From: Hyperoodon ampullatus
Lineage: Eukaryota; Chordata; Mammalia; Artiodactyla; Ziphiidae
Direction of reading: 5' to 3'
DNA length: 64,000 nt
NCBI GenBank assembly: GCA_949752795.1
Contig: OX457071.1
Span: 75,295,983 to 75,359,982 of the forward strand
The position numbers and the translations under genes are program-made. This document shows positions 32,036-43,328 of this stretch, one piece after another. The notes under the pieces were generated by a model, which saw nothing but the letters and a program-made list of their open reading frames with translations, did no database searches and had not been told where the DNA came from. Numbering within the stretch: the stretch's first letter is position 1; each line of letters starts with the position of its first letter.

Positions 32036-33352
32036 GCTGCATTCTCTTCCATTTCTCAATACCTTTTATTATTCAAAGTATCCCAAAGTGTTAAAGCTTA
32101 TGTTTGTTTACTTAGTTATGATTTCTTGACTTATTTATGCCTCGGTCGATCCGCTGCCTGTGGGAAAAGCCCTCCCGTAGCTGGCCTTGGTGCTAGGGCC
32201 AGGCCTGGCCTGGGATTTAGGCAGTACCTCCCCTCTGCTTCGAGGGTCGCTTGAGGGATTTAGCACAGACCAAGATCTTGTCCTCGGCTTTACTGGTTCG
32301 GAAACTTGACTGTGTCCGTTTACCTGGAGCTAATCTGACTCTAGTGAACTGATTCATGTGGACAAATCTCAGAGGCCAGAATTCCAATTCAAGGGTATTA
32401 ACTTACCCTGGGGGGTGGTCTTTTTTCAGTGACCAGAATCCTTGCGTCCACTCTCCAGGGCCTTTCCAGGTGGCAAGGCAGTGGGGAAAACACGTCAGTG
32501 ACCAGCTTGCTGAACTTGGAATCAGAAAAAGGAAAATTCAGTGACCTAAGAAAATTACATGACCTTCAGGCTGTGGAACATCCGACAAAAGTTAACATTT
32601 GTAATAATGGAGATTCCCACCGCAGGCGGGGATCGTGAGGCGCGTACACTGAGCGCCTGTGTGATCACCACGCCCTGCACTGTGGGTGCGAAAGAGAGTA
32701 AGATGGTGACCTGCCCCTGGGGAGCTGAGCATCTCGGATCCGCTCTCTCCCTCAATCAACTCTAGAAAATTCTCTTTTATGTCTGTGTGCAGCATGCTTC
32801 AGTTAATTCCAGGCCTGGGAAACCGTGTGCCCGGGTCTCCAGGGTGTTCCCAGCACTGTGTGTACCAGCTTCTCTGCAGGCAAGCTGCTCCTCTGGGCCC
32901 CTTTCCTCCATGTTCAGGTAATCCTCCACCCATCGTCTTTCTCTGTGTGCTGACTGCACAGGGCGTTGCTTCTCAGCAATGACTCATGTGGCACCGCAGG
33001 AAGGGGGGACACACCTCTTGAGTTAGTCCCCTTTTGCTTCTGCCAGAGCGTCCCCAGGAGCGATGACAAACATCCTGGGTTTCCTTATGTGTTTGTTCAC
33101 AGGGTGGCCGACACAGGAAAGCCTGCTGGCGTATTCCTGTAGTGATGGAAAACACGGAGGCTTTGGGTTACAAGGAAGACATTAGAGTTTTGGGGAACGT
33201 GGGAACGTCTAGTTCATGAGCAGAATAACTTCAAAATAACTTGACACTTGACAGCTCAGTTTGCCCCAAATAGGAGGAAACCTGAATGCACTTGATCCAT
33301 CGGGTAGCCCTGCCCTGGAGGGTCACTGTAGTTCTGGCTGGTTCTCGTCCTT
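32036..33352. other. Unique sequence
   Basis: No exon or repeat was recognised. Several short frames overlap on both strands. Confidence 0.4.
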
Positions 33353-33374
33353 ACAGTTCAGTTCAGTTCAGTTG
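33353..33374. repeat. (CAGTT)n short tandem repeat
   Basis: Four units of cagtt in 'acagttcagttcagttcagttg'. Confidence 0.9.
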
Positions 33375-33436
33375 AGTCAGTAGGTCTGAGGCTTGGTCTT
33401 TGTCTTCTGGGTCACCAAAACTGGGAACACTGGGCT

Positions 33437-33648
33437 ATTTTTTTTTTTTTTTTTTGTGGTACGCAGGCCTCTCGCTGTTGTGGCCTCTCCAGTTGGGGAG
33501 CACAGGCTCCGGACGCACAGGCTCAGCGGCCATGGCCCACGGACCCAGCCGCTCCACGGCATGTGGGATTTTCCCGGACCGGGGCATGAACCCGTGTCCC
33601 CTGCATCGGCAGGCGGACTCTCAACCACTGCGCCACCAGGGAAGCCCC
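33437..33648 (-). mobile_element. CHR SINE, short form
   Basis: Minus-strand copy with a 17-T tail. The 11-bp TSD aacactgggct lies at 33,426-33,436 and 33,649-33,659. Confidence 0.95.
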
Positions 33649-33787
33649 AACACTGGGCTTTTGATATAGTTCTGGCCAGGGAGTGTTTGACTCATTTATT
33701 ATTTTGGCTCAATTTGGGTGGTTAGAAAGGTGCACTTCATAAAATACTTTTAATGGAGAGAAGGAAGAAATTCACATTTTCATTTAG

Positions 33788-34066
33788 CTAAATAAGGCAC
33801 CAATTTAACTTTTTTAAGGCATTTAACTCTTGGGGGCCCACAGCAGTTCCCCCGGAGTTAGGTAAGGGATGGAGGCACCCGGGATGTATGGGGTTTGACT
33901 GGTCCACCTGGGAGCAGGACCCCTCACCCAGCCTCTGCACGGTGTGTGAATCCACCACATCGAACAAAAGCTGCTCAGAAAATAGTTTCCAAAATCGAAT
34001 AAAAATGAAAGTCAACAACAGTTGAGTTGAGAGGCATGTGGAAAGGTGCTGCTTCGTACTTGTTTT

Positions 34067-34099
<33 letters not shown>

Positions 34100-34744
34100 T
34101 GCGGTACGCAGGCCTCTCACTGTTGTGGCCTCTCCTGTTGCGGAGCACAGGCTCCGGTCGCGCAGGCCCAGTGGCCATGGCTCACAGGCCCAGCCGCTCC
34201 GCGGCACGTGGGATCTTCCCGGACCGGGGCACGAACCCGCGTCCCCTGCATTGGCAGGCGGACTCTCGACCACTGCGCCACCAGGGAAGCCCCGTACTTG
34301 TTTTTTGATGGGACCAGAAGGGCACCAGCGTTCTCGAGGGCCAGACCCTTGGGTATCAGAGGGAAACTCATTTCCACTAGTGAGAATGCTGATGGGACCT
34401 GCGTGCACAAGACCTTCTGGCGCCTTCCCCAGCCCCAGTGTTCTGCTAACCTCCTGGTTCCCGCTCAGCCTGGTAAACTGACTTTGCTCTTGACCTGACA
34501 TGAAGGAGGGCTTAGTAGAAAATGGACACACAGCAGCTGATTTCGCCTCAGTTTCAGGGGCTGGCGAGGCTCTGGGTCCCTGGCCCCGGCTGCGGAGGAG
34601 CTGCCCAGCATCCCCAGGTCTCATACCACGTGAGGGGCGGCTCCATTTAGGATACTGCTTGGTGTATTGCTGGGGAAAATCACCGTTGCCCCGGCTGCCT
34701 CGCCATCCACCTTTTGGGAGGTGAGTCCTATGGTTCGACCGCAT
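33788..34744 (-). other. 318-codon chance frame running through a SINE
   Basis: A minus-strand frame stays open across unique sequence, a complete CHR SINE (34,070-34,292) and unique sequence again. The SINE supplies about 70 residues and its CAA-type tail gives a run of ten Gln. No domain is recognised in the non-SINE parts, and the SINE body is open in several frames wherever it occurs in the window, so I treat the frame as fortuitous. Confidence 0.6.
34070..34292 (-). mobile_element. CHR SINE, short form, with (CAA)n tail
   Basis: The 15-bp TSD cgtacttgttttttg lies at 34,055-34,069 and 34,293-34,307. The tail is not pure A: on the plus strand it reads (gtt)n to about 34,098, i.e. (CAA)n on the SINE strand. 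Confidence 0.95.
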
Positions 34745-35387
34745 GACAGCCTTGGGAGCTGAGTGCCCGGAGAGACGTGATAAAGTGAGATCAGGAGGCC
34801 TGGGTAACTGCAGTTATGGGAACTACCCGTCCGCTTTCCTCATTTATCAAGAATGGGGCTTTTCCCTAAACAGAAGGATGGAGGCTTTAGGTTTGCTGTA
34901 GCAAGTCCTTATTTATGGAAGAGAAGGCTGTTTATCGACCCGGAGATTCTGAGAATTCCATCCTATTTCTTTCATCCCCGCAGTCAGCCTTCACCATGTA
35001 ACTAAGACTCGTGGGCGGTGGCTTCCCCCACCCACAGACAAATTCCTTTAAGGACTCATGAGACCATCAACACTAGCAGCTGTTTAAAAGACTGTTTAGA
35101 CTCCTGGAATGATGCTGGGAAATTCTTGGATTTGTGGTTCTGGGCAAGAAGGGAACTCAAGAGTGAGGAATCAGTGAGAAATCGAGCGGTATAATAATCT
35201 CTGTTCAGTCCCAGGGGAACCTTCTTTACAAAAACTACTAGTCTGCTCCTCTTAATAAAGTGACTGCCAAGTAGCAGAGTTTAATGGGGAAAAAAAAAAA
35301 AAGTTACTATCCTTTCTGCTCTGGATCACGTATAACAAGGGAGACTAAATTCTCCATGAAATGGATTCAGTCATTTCATGCTAAATG
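34308..35387. other. Unique sequence
   Basis: No exon is defended. A 13-bp A run is at about 35,290-35,302. Confidence 0.4.
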
Positions 35388-35699
35388 CGTACTTTAGAGA
35401 CAGTAGTTCTCAGTGTTGGTTAAGAGCCAGTGAATTCTAACAGGTCCTGATGAAGTGGTTTGGGTTGCTGGTCCCTCCTCCATCAATTCGAGTGCTCCCT
35501 CCCTAAGTGATAGTCTTAAGCCACCTGGGTTAGCTTTGGCCATGGAGACTTGGAACAGAGTGGTGGGAACCTTAGGGGCAGGAATTCCTGGACACACAGC
35601 CTGACTTAGAAGAAATAAGCAGCAGACATGAGCAACCACATGCCAGAGAAACAAGACTAATGGGATGCATGTTCCTGAGTGTATCTCGTTCATATGAGC

Positions 35700-36090
35700 C
35701 AGGGGTTCTCAAATCTGCTGGTCTCAGGACTCCCTTTTGCTCTTAAAAACTGAGGATTTCGAAGAGTTTTTGTTTATAATGGGCTAGATTACTAATATTG
35801 ACAATATTAAACAAAAATAAAATTGAGATGCTTTCAAAATGCTTATTAATTTATTTTAAAAGCACAGTAATAATCCCATGACATAAATAACATTTTTATG
35901 AGAATTAAGTATATTTTTTCAAGACAGAAAAAAAAAAGGAGTAAGGAGAGTGTCACTGTTTTGAACTCTGCAAATGTCTTTAATGTCCGTCTTAACAGAA
36001 GACAGCTGGATCCTCAAATCTGCTTTTGCATTAAACCTGGATCTGTCACAATATGTTGTCTTAGTTGAAGAATAAGGAGAAACAGGAAAA
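35700..36090 (+). mobile_element. hAT-Charlie-type DNA transposon relic
   Basis: Starts 'caggggttctcaaatctgctggtctcaggactcccttttgctcttaaaaactgaggatttcgaagag' and continues 'acataaataacatttttatgagaattaagtatatttttt', 'tgcaaatgtctttaatgtc', 'cttaacagaagacagctggatcctcaaatctgcttttgc'. This is the order of a MER1/MER20-like Charlie element. Confidence 0.65.
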
Positions 36091-36165
36091 GATAATTTGC
36101 GGGGCCCATTGCAAAGTGAAAATGCTGTCCCTTTATTAAAAAATCATTAGAAATTTTAAGAAAGT

Positions 36166-36282
36166 AGGGACTTCCCTGGCGGTCCAGTGGTTAGGACTCT
36201 GAGCTTCCACTGCAGGAGGCACGGGTTCCATCCCTGGTCAGGGAACTAAGATCCCGCAAGCCGAGTGGCACGGCCAAAAAGA
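36166..36282 (+). mobile_element. tRNA-derived SINE, short body (CHR/Bov-tA-related)
   Basis: Head 'gggacttccctggcggtccagtggttaggactctg', B-box 'ggttccatccc', then 'gggaactaagatcccgcaagccg'. The TSD is imperfect (tttaagaaagt at about 36,155-36,165; tttaaagaaagt at about 36,287-36,298). Confidence 0.88.
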
Positions 36283-36719
36283 AAAATTTAAAGAAAGTGA
36301 CAGCAGAGTATTAAGCCAGACACCCATGAAGCCTACTCTGCCCAAGATATGCTGTTGGCCCAAACACAAGTCACAATAGTGCCGATAGTCAAGGTGTGAG
36401 GCAAGGGGACAGTTTATAAAGATCTCTGAAGCCTCAAATTCTGGTGACTTTTAAGGTGACTGCCTTTTAGGTGTGTTTTAGGTGCTTCTCTGCTAGGGGC
36501 CCACACATAAGAACCCAAGACTCAGAACTCTCTGAACCTTGAAGACATTTGTAGTCCAGTCCTCCCTGCCCCTTTCTGCTTGCCTGAAACCTAGCTGTTC
36601 TTTCGGATCTCAGACAAATCACATTACTTCTGTGAGGCCTCCTCAACTTACTTAACGACAATAATCTTTCTTCTCCCAATTCCAATAATGTTGTCTGTAC
36701 CACTTATTTGGCACTTAGT
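36283..36719. other. Unique sequence
   Basis: No gene or clear repeat. Confidence 0.4.
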
Positions 36720-36795
36720 AGATGCTGTTAATTTTAAATTAATTGCCAGGTAAGAGCTTGCTAATTGTTAATTAAGCTAATTGGAAACAGATTCT
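36720..36795. promoter_or_regulatory. Homeodomain-motif cluster (candidate enhancer)
   Basis: Within 75 bp the sequence has four or more TAATT-type cores (ttaattttaaattaattgcc, gctaattgttaattaagctaattgg). No repeat accounts for them. This is a motif-based suggestion only. Confidence 0.3.
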
Positions 36796-36817
36796 TTGAC
36801 TAGTGCTTTAAAAAAAT

Positions 36818-36940
36818 TTTTTTTTTTTTTTTTTTCTGGCCGAGCATGACGTGGGATCTTAGTTCCCTGACCAGGGATCGAACCCGTGCCCCCTGCATTG
36901 GAAGTGCAGAGTCTTAACCATGGGACCGCCAGGGAAGTCC
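36818..36940 (-). mobile_element. tRNA-derived SINE, short body, minus strand
   Basis: T-rich tail, then 'gggatcttagttccctgaccagggatcgaacccgtgccccctgcattggaagtgcagagtcttaaccatgggaccgccagggaagtccc', the reverse of the element at 36,166. Confidence 0.88.
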
Positions 36941-37480
36941 CTTTTTTAAAAAATTTGTTTTTCTCACAACTAGCAAAAAAAAATTTGATCAGTGTTTCTT
37001 ATTCTCGTGGATTAGCTTCTGAGGGTTCAAGTGCCCCCAGAAATTATAAGTAAAATTGTGAATGGCTACGTATATGTCACTTTTTCAGAAGAATGACCCT
37101 CTCTTTTCCCCATAAAAAGGTTAATAACAACTAAGCTAGATCCTCAACAGATTGGTCATTGGGGCATTTTAAACCCAAGATCTGCTATCATGTGGTCCGG
37201 AAGGGTCACACAGGCAGCCCATCCTTCAGACCCTCAACTCTAGAAGCAATTCCTTCCTTGATTGTGCCCATGGGCGTTGTTTTCTCTGCTGTGTGTTTAT
37301 GTGGGAATTCCAGTCATCTGGTCACCTTTGAAATTCCAGTGGGGGGGGGTCTACGTTTGGAAGAGAAGAAGCCTTGGTTTACCCCTTGATTCTGTCCTGT
37401 CTCATGCAAACATGAGCTTAGTTCCAGGGAAGCAGGACATGTGCTGAGCCGGGGACCTCCTTTCTGCTGGGAAACAAGCA
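36941..37480. other. Unique sequence
   Basis: No gene seen. A nine-G run is at about 37,341-37,350. Confidence 0.4.
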
Positions 37481-37706
37481 GGAGGTCAGCAAACTTTTTC
37501 TGTAAACGGTAAATATTTTAGGCTTTTTGCAGGTCATATGGTCTCAGTGGCAACTACTCAATCTACCGCTGTTGCAGGAACGCAGCCAGAGAAGACAGGC
37601 TTGGGTAAACAGTAGGCGTGGCTATGTCCAAGCTCAGCTCCATTTACAAAAACAGGCAGTGGCTGCATTTGGCCCCTAGGCCAGAGTTTGCCGACCTCTG
37701 ATCTAA
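37481..37706. mobile_element. Non-autonomous hAT-type MITE with terminal inverted repeats
   Basis: It starts 'ggaggtcagcaaactttttctgtaaacgg' and ends 'aggccagagtttgccgacctctg'. The ends are inverted repeats (gaggtcagcaaac / gtttgccgacctc, one mismatch). The interior 'taaatattttaggctttttgcaggtcatatggtctc' matches a common mammalian MER-type MITE. Confidence 0.8.
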
Positions 37707-38469
37707 TTCATGGCTCCCTGGGACCTAGGAAGTCCCAGTTATAATCAAAGAGGATATGAAAAGCCGGGCAGGTCTTCCAGATCTGTGCATTTCACCCACA
37801 GCACATCACTGTAACCTTGGCCGCAAACGTGAGCACACAAAGACACAGAATCCTCCTTGTCTCAGGTAACGGCCCAGACAGGCAGCCCAGTGACGTCTGC
37901 AGGGAAATAGGGGCGATTTTGTTATCACCCTGCCAGTTCTCATGCACCCTGTACCGGAGACAATAAAAAAGGTTATTGTTTACACCATCGCAAACAAGGA
38001 GAGGGCAGGTCCTGCTGTAAAACCCGGATCACTCCCTGATGAGCCTCCTCTGTAATTACTGACCCTTTCTTTCTCTGTCCTGGGCAGAGGATGAATAGAA
38101 AGTTCACGGTGTGTGATGTCACCAGGGCTCTGAAAACAGTCTCTCAATTGTTTAAATTCTGCCTTTGCGCCCGCTGTCACTGGACCGCTGGCCAGCTCTC
38201 CATCAGCTACTCACTCGCGCTCGCCCGGGCTTCGTCAGTGCCCCTCACCGACCTTCCTGGCGGAAGCAAGGCCCAGGTGGGAGCAGGGATCGGAGGTGGA
38301 AACTCATAGATGTGGAAGCTGATTCACAACTTTTAATGATCTGAAAACACAGATTTGCAAGTTCAACTTGCGTCTGAAAACTTGGCAAGTGCTCGGACTT
38401 CCTTAGATTCCCTTTTCTTACAGTTTCACCAAAGGCAACATTTCTGGTTTATTCTCAGCAGGAAGCCTT
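37707..38469. other. Unique sequence leading into a CpG-rich segment
   Basis: No gene or repeat was recognised. Confidence 0.4.
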
Positions 38470-39210
38470 GGATCTCACGGGTCTTGTATCCCGCTGCTCC
38501 GTCCCCTCGCGGGATCCATCCGTTGTGCGTTTCTTGTTTGCCTCTAGTAAGTTGCGCAGGACCGGGACTGGGGCGGGAGATTCCGAAGCTGGCTCTGATC
38601 CTGTGTCTTCTCTGCCTGAACTTGGTTTCCCGGCAACTGTTAATGCTGCCCTCCTGGATTTGCCCCAAGAAAGCCCCCTTCCCGTCACGTCACCCCCGGT
38701 GCTGGCTCCACTGCCCTCGCCTGGCGTTGCTCTCCTGTGTCAAGGTGTGCGGGGGGGTCCCCGTGGCCGGCGGGGGCCAACTGTGCCCCAGAAGCCGGGC
38801 AGCCTGCGAGGAGGCTGCGTTTGGACCCCCCACCCCCTACCCCAAGCACCATTTGGTCCGATTGTCACCTTCAGCCACGACTCTCCTAAGCTTCCACTTA
38901 AAGCCCATTCGGCAGCGATTCCCCAAACGTAGGCCCGGCGGAGATGCTACGCGGCGGACCAAATGGCCAGCGCCTCTGCGGCCACTGAGCCGGTGCAGGG
39001 CAGAGGGCTCTGGCCCTGGAGGGGCGGCGGAGGGAAACACCGTCCTCACGACTTGTCCGGCTGGGATGGGGCACGGTGTATCTACCTGCACAAACCGTAC
39101 TTCCACACCAGGCACCTGGGGCTTTGAGCGGAGAGGTTCCGAGGCCTCACGGGCCGGTAGGCAGCCGAGCCAGGATAGGAAGCAAAGTCTGTCCGAGCTC
39201 TTTTTAAGAG
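38470..39210. promoter_or_regulatory. CpG-rich segment, possible weak or orphan CpG island
   Basis: CpG rises clearly from about 38,500 to 39,130. At 38,684-38,693 two overlapping TGACG half-sites occur on the minus strand (gtgacgtgac), a CRE-like arrangement. A 288-codon plus-strand frame (38,355-39,221) spans the segment, but it has no recognised domain and shares the segment with open frames on the other strand, so I do not call it a gene. It may be an internal promoter or CpG-rich regulatory element. Confidence 0.4.
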
Positions 39211-40071
39211 GACACAGGTAGTAATTAAAGTTTGGGGTGGAAACTCATGACACCCCCGTGCAGGGAGGCCGGCAGACTCCGCTTTTGTGTCCTCGGGCAG
39301 GATGGGTTTGGGGAGGGCAAATCGCCACCACTTGCTGACGCTGCAGAAGATGTGGCCCCAGCCGTCCCATCGGTCCAGGGAAGGCGGCGCACAAAGCTCA
39401 GCTTGAATGATGGGAAATTACCCGAAGAGAATCCAGGTAGGATTTCTTTGTTATGGATGAAAATTTTGCCAATTGAAAGGGAGAAAATAAGGACTTCAAG
39501 GCACTTCAGTTTTAAATCCTTTAATAGTTTAAATCTCTCCTCTCTGGCTCTTGCTAATCGTTGATTATAATTCCTTTATAAAGCTTTTTTGAGATCAGAG
39601 ACTGTGGTTGGCCAGTCACGAGAAACTTGCTCAGGTTAGGTCACAGCGTGAACTAAAACACTGTAGTCGTGGCTCCAGCAGGGGACCCCAGAGTGGTGAT
39701 GGCAGCAGAGAGAGCGGCAGGGGGTAAGGTGCCCGCAGGCCCTGCAAAGCTCCATTGAGATGAGGGCAACGGAAGCAGTTTTACTTCTTGAAGCAGCAAA
39801 CAGAGCAACCTGTGCTGTTATCTGTAGGGACGTTGCGGGATGGGGCTAGGGTGGGGCCAAGATGATTCCAATATATCCACTTCTCTTGGTTCAACCCTCC
39901 GTGTGCTGGAAACACACAGGAAAATTGGGAAAGCTTGACTCTCATAATCAAGGTGACATGTTCTCTTTGTACCAATATAACCTCCTGGCAATCTCAATGT
40001 TATACAGGTTACTTGGATTTTTAAAGGGGTTTTCAACCTGAATTTTCGATAGAAAGGGTTTTTGGTTTTGC
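39211..40071. other. Unique sequence
   Basis: No gene or clear repeat. Confidence 0.4.
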
Positions 40072-40350
40072 TTCCTTCCTCCCTCCCTCCCTCCTTTCTT
40101 TCTTTCTAATTGAAGTATAGCTGATTTACAATGTTTCAGGTGTACAGCAAAGTGATTTAGCTACATATATATGTATAGAATCTTTTCCATTATAGGTTAT
40201 TATAAGATATTGAATATACTTCCCTGTACTACATAGTAGGTCCTTGTTGTTTACCTTTTTATGTGTTCTTTCTTTCCTCCTCCCCTCTCTCCCTCCTTCC
40301 TTCCTCCCTCCCTCCTTCCTTTTTCTTTCTCTCTCTCTCTTTCTTTCTAT
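40072..40350. repeat. Polypyrimidine (CCTT/CTTT)n tract split by a LINE-1
   Basis: C/T-only sequence at 40,072-40,108 (cttcctccctccctcc...tttctttctt) and again at about 40,262-40,350, with a LINE-1 piece between. Confidence 0.85.
40109..40261 (-). mobile_element. LINE-1 3' end inside a pyrimidine tract
   Basis: Reverse 3' UTR: 'attgaagtatagctgatttacaatgtttcaggtgtacagcaaagtgatttagctac' and 'tccctgtactacatagtaggtccttgttg'. The TSD cannot be read because the flanks are simple repeat. Confidence 0.88.
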
Positions 40351-41389
40351 ATTTTAACACTCATTTTCCCAGTTGAAAACCCTTGACTAGCATCAGGTCA
40401 GCATAACCTGTGATGCCTACGTCAAAGTTAAACTCCTCAGTATCAGACTCTCACGATTAAATAGCCCTGGTATAAAAGACGTTGTTATATAAAACGAACC
40501 AAAGAAGTATCCGTTTTGTCAAATAGCTTTTAGCTCAAAGGGTTTAAAGATATCGGAAACACAGACAAACCTAGAGTTGGGTTAGGAAATCATCGTGGTG
40601 TTAAGAAGACGCTTTCTTTCCTGTCCTTTTGTTCTTCTCCCTACCCCCTCCCCACTTCCATAGCTCGTATTTTCATGCCCCCAAATTTGTGGGGAAAGTA
40701 TCAGAGAGTAGAAAAGTTGGGAGGTGAGGGCTGGTGGGGGAAGGGCCGCCGTTAGGGTAGGCGGTACATCAGGGGTGTGAGGTTCAGTCTCACTCACTCA
40801 AGGACACGGTCACCCTCGCTGCACCTAAAAGGACGGAGGGAGGGGGTGGGCACAGGAAGCCTGCCCCCAGCCTGAAGACGCCCAGGGCACCTGGTAACCC
40901 ACCGCAGCTTTGCGAAGGCCAGTTGGGCTCACAATGAGCGTAAAGGTCAGTATTAATGTATTTGACATTCGGCCTCCACCTTTTCATCATCGTATTAGGA
41001 AAACACAATGGGAATTCCTTGCTCTGGGATTGTGTGGGACGCGAAGCAGGCTGTGTGTGTCTCACCTTTCAATGTGTGTGGACCAACTTTAGTCACAGGG
41101 TCAACCTGCCCTCGGGCACATTTGCTGAAAAATTGTGACATCCTCTGTGTTACAGGAGTGTAGGCTGTAGTCGATTCGTGTAGATCATCAGAGAGAAGGC
41201 AGAGACAGTTTTGTGACTTTTCTTTTTATTCCTAAATTTTAGGGACACAGTATTTGCCCTGAAGGCTTATGGATAAGCAACGTTGGTCTCACTGGGAATG
41301 TTAAACTCTAACATTCCCAATGGAATGGGGGAAGAAGGGAAAAGTAACCTAAAATTAAAAAGCACAATGGGAAGGCCGGTGATGAAGTG
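40351..41389. other. Unique sequence
   Basis: No exon or repeat recognised. Confidence 0.4.
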
Positions 41390-41404
41390 CTAGGCCCCAT
41401 TCTT

Positions 41405-41612
41405 TTTTTTTTTTTTTTTTTGCGGTACGCGGGCCTCTCACTGTTGTGGCCTCTCCCGTTGCGGAGCACGGGCTCCGGACGCGCAGGCTCAGCGGCCATG
41501 GCTCACGGGCCCAGCCGCTCCGCGGCATGTGGGATCTTCCAGGACCGGGACACGAACCCGCGTCCCCTGCATCGGCAGGTGGACTCTCAACCACTGCGCC
41601 ACCAGGGAAGCC
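41405..41612 (-). mobile_element. CHR SINE, short form
   Basis: Minus-strand copy, near consensus. The TSD ctaggccccattctt (41,390-41,404) and ctaggccacattctt (41,613-41,627) differ at one base. Confidence 0.95.
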
Positions 41613-41627
41613 CTAGGCCACATTCTT

Positions 41628-41907
41628 AAATGCTGCGTGTTTACGGTACCACAGTTTTCAAAGTACATCAGCTTTCCAGACGAAATCATTGTTTTCGCCC
41701 CACCCACCACTTAGATCAGAGACAGGATTCCACGCTCACACACGTACCTGACTCACCGTTTCACAGCACGGGTTCACACGTAGTCATCAGGTGTTCTGAC
41801 CGTGAAGACATGAGCGTTCCTGAATTAACTTAAAGGACAGACGTCAGAATGCCTTGTGCATGGACTTGATCTGAGCAGCTTGATCAAAACAGAAATTCCT
41901 CCGTGTT
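41628..41907. other. Unique sequence
   Basis: Nothing recognised. Confidence 0.4.
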
Positions 41908-41921
41908 AACCAAAGAGACTG

Positions 41922-42561
41922 TACCACAACGTTCATTGCAGCTCTATTTACAGTAGCCAGGACACGGAAAAAACCTAAGTGTCCATCGACAGATGAATGG
42001 ATAAAGAAGATGTGGCATATATATACAATGGAATATTACTCAGCCATAAAAAGAAACGAAATTGCATTGTTTGTAGTCAGGTGAATGGCCCTAGAGTCTG
42101 TCATACAGAGTGAAGTAAGTCAGAAAGAGAAAAACAAACACCGTATGCTAACACATATATAGAGAATGTAAAAAAAAAAAAAAAAGGTTCTGAAGAACCT
42201 AGGGGCAGGACAGGAATAAAGACACAGACGCAGAGAATGGACTTGAGGACACGGGGAGGGGGAAGGGTAAGCTGGGACGGAGTGAGAGAGTGGCATGGAC
42301 ATATATACACTACCAAATGTAAAATAGACAGGCAGTGGGAAGCAGCCACATGGCACAGGGAGATCAGCTCAATGCTTTGTGACCACCTAGAGGGGTGGGA
42401 TAGGGAGGGTGGAAGGGAGGGAGACGCAAGAGGGAAGAGAGATGGGAATATATGTATATGTATATATATAGCTGATTCACTTTGTTATAAAGCAGAACCT
42501 AACACACCATTGTAAAGCAATTATACTCCAATAAAGATGCTAAAAAAAAAACACAACAAAA
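41922..42561 (+). mobile_element. LINE-1, 5'-truncated, plus strand
   Basis: Sense L1: it starts in ORF2 (ttcattgcagctctatttacagtagccaggac), passes 'tggaatattactcagccataaaaag', and ends 'ccattgtaaagcaattatactccaataaagatgctaaaaa'. The flanks are similar in 12 of 14 bases (aaccaaagagactg at 41,908-41,921; aaccagagaggctg at 42,562-42,575), a decayed TSD. It is the longest plus-strand L1 here. Confidence 0.93.
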
Positions 42562-42700
42562 AACCAGAGAGGCTGCCCCAGCCAGCCAGTGGCAGAGCCC
42601 GGGAATCTGCATTTGACCAGGCCCTTCGGGTTGATTTCAACACTGATGCTCTAAGAAACGCACTTAGAGAAACACCGCTGGGAACTTCCATTAAAAACTG
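42562..42700 (+). repeat. MER5-type hAT relic (weak)
   Basis: 'gcccgggaatctgcatttgaccaggcccttcgggttgatttcaacactgatgctctaagaaac' resembles MER5; the L1 seems inserted at its edge. Confidence 0.4.
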
Positions 42701-43137
42701 GTTCGCAGAGGTCTGCTGTTGGCTAAATTCAAGTTCAAAGCTTTAACAACAGTGCAAAAGTTGATGGGATGATGCAAATGTTGTATGAAGATACATGTGT
42801 AAACATATTGTAAACGGGTCTGAGTCGATAATGAAGCCTTTTGCACATGGGTCTTGGTTAATGATGCCAATCGTGGCTTAGTTGAGCAGAACATACAAAC
42901 TCACTGAACCTAAGTGCTTCCTGTTTGGTGTTGCCGTAGCCCTTTCCTTCTTCAGGGTACATTCGCAGACAGAGAGATGTCCCAGCCTAGCTCGGCTTCC
43001 TCCTCGTCCCCCTCTCTGACTCTGTGCTGTGTTACTTCTCTGCTCGACCTGACGTGGGCACTTGCTTTGGCAAATGACATGTGGGGGACATGGCGATACA
43101 GGAGCTTAGGTGATGAGATGTCAGCCTTGGTTTCCTT
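42701..43137. other. Unique sequence
   Basis: Nothing recognised. Confidence 0.4.
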
Positions 43138-43314
43138 TCCAGGGTTATTGAGACGTTATTGACATGTAACACTGTAAGTTTAAGGTGTACAACATAATAA
43201 TTTGATAAATTGTGAAATGATTACTACCAGTTTAGTTAACCTATTGTGAACTCACAGTTACAATTTTTTTCTTGTGATGAGAACTTTATAGATCTGCTCT
43301 TTTAGCAGCTTTCA
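43138..43314 (-). mobile_element. Ancient LINE-1 3' UTR fragment, host of a SINE
   Basis: Reverse L1M: 'ccagggttattgagacgttattgacatgtaac', 'gtaagtttaaggtgtacaacataataatttg'. A long-form CHR SINE follows directly. Confidence 0.7.
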
Positions 43315-43328
43315 AATGTTGTCTTTTA

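Noticed and set aside
38355..39221. A 288-codon plus-strand frame as a gene
   Set aside because: It spans GC-rich sequence, overlaps open frames on the other strand, has no recognised domain and no clear splice or start context.
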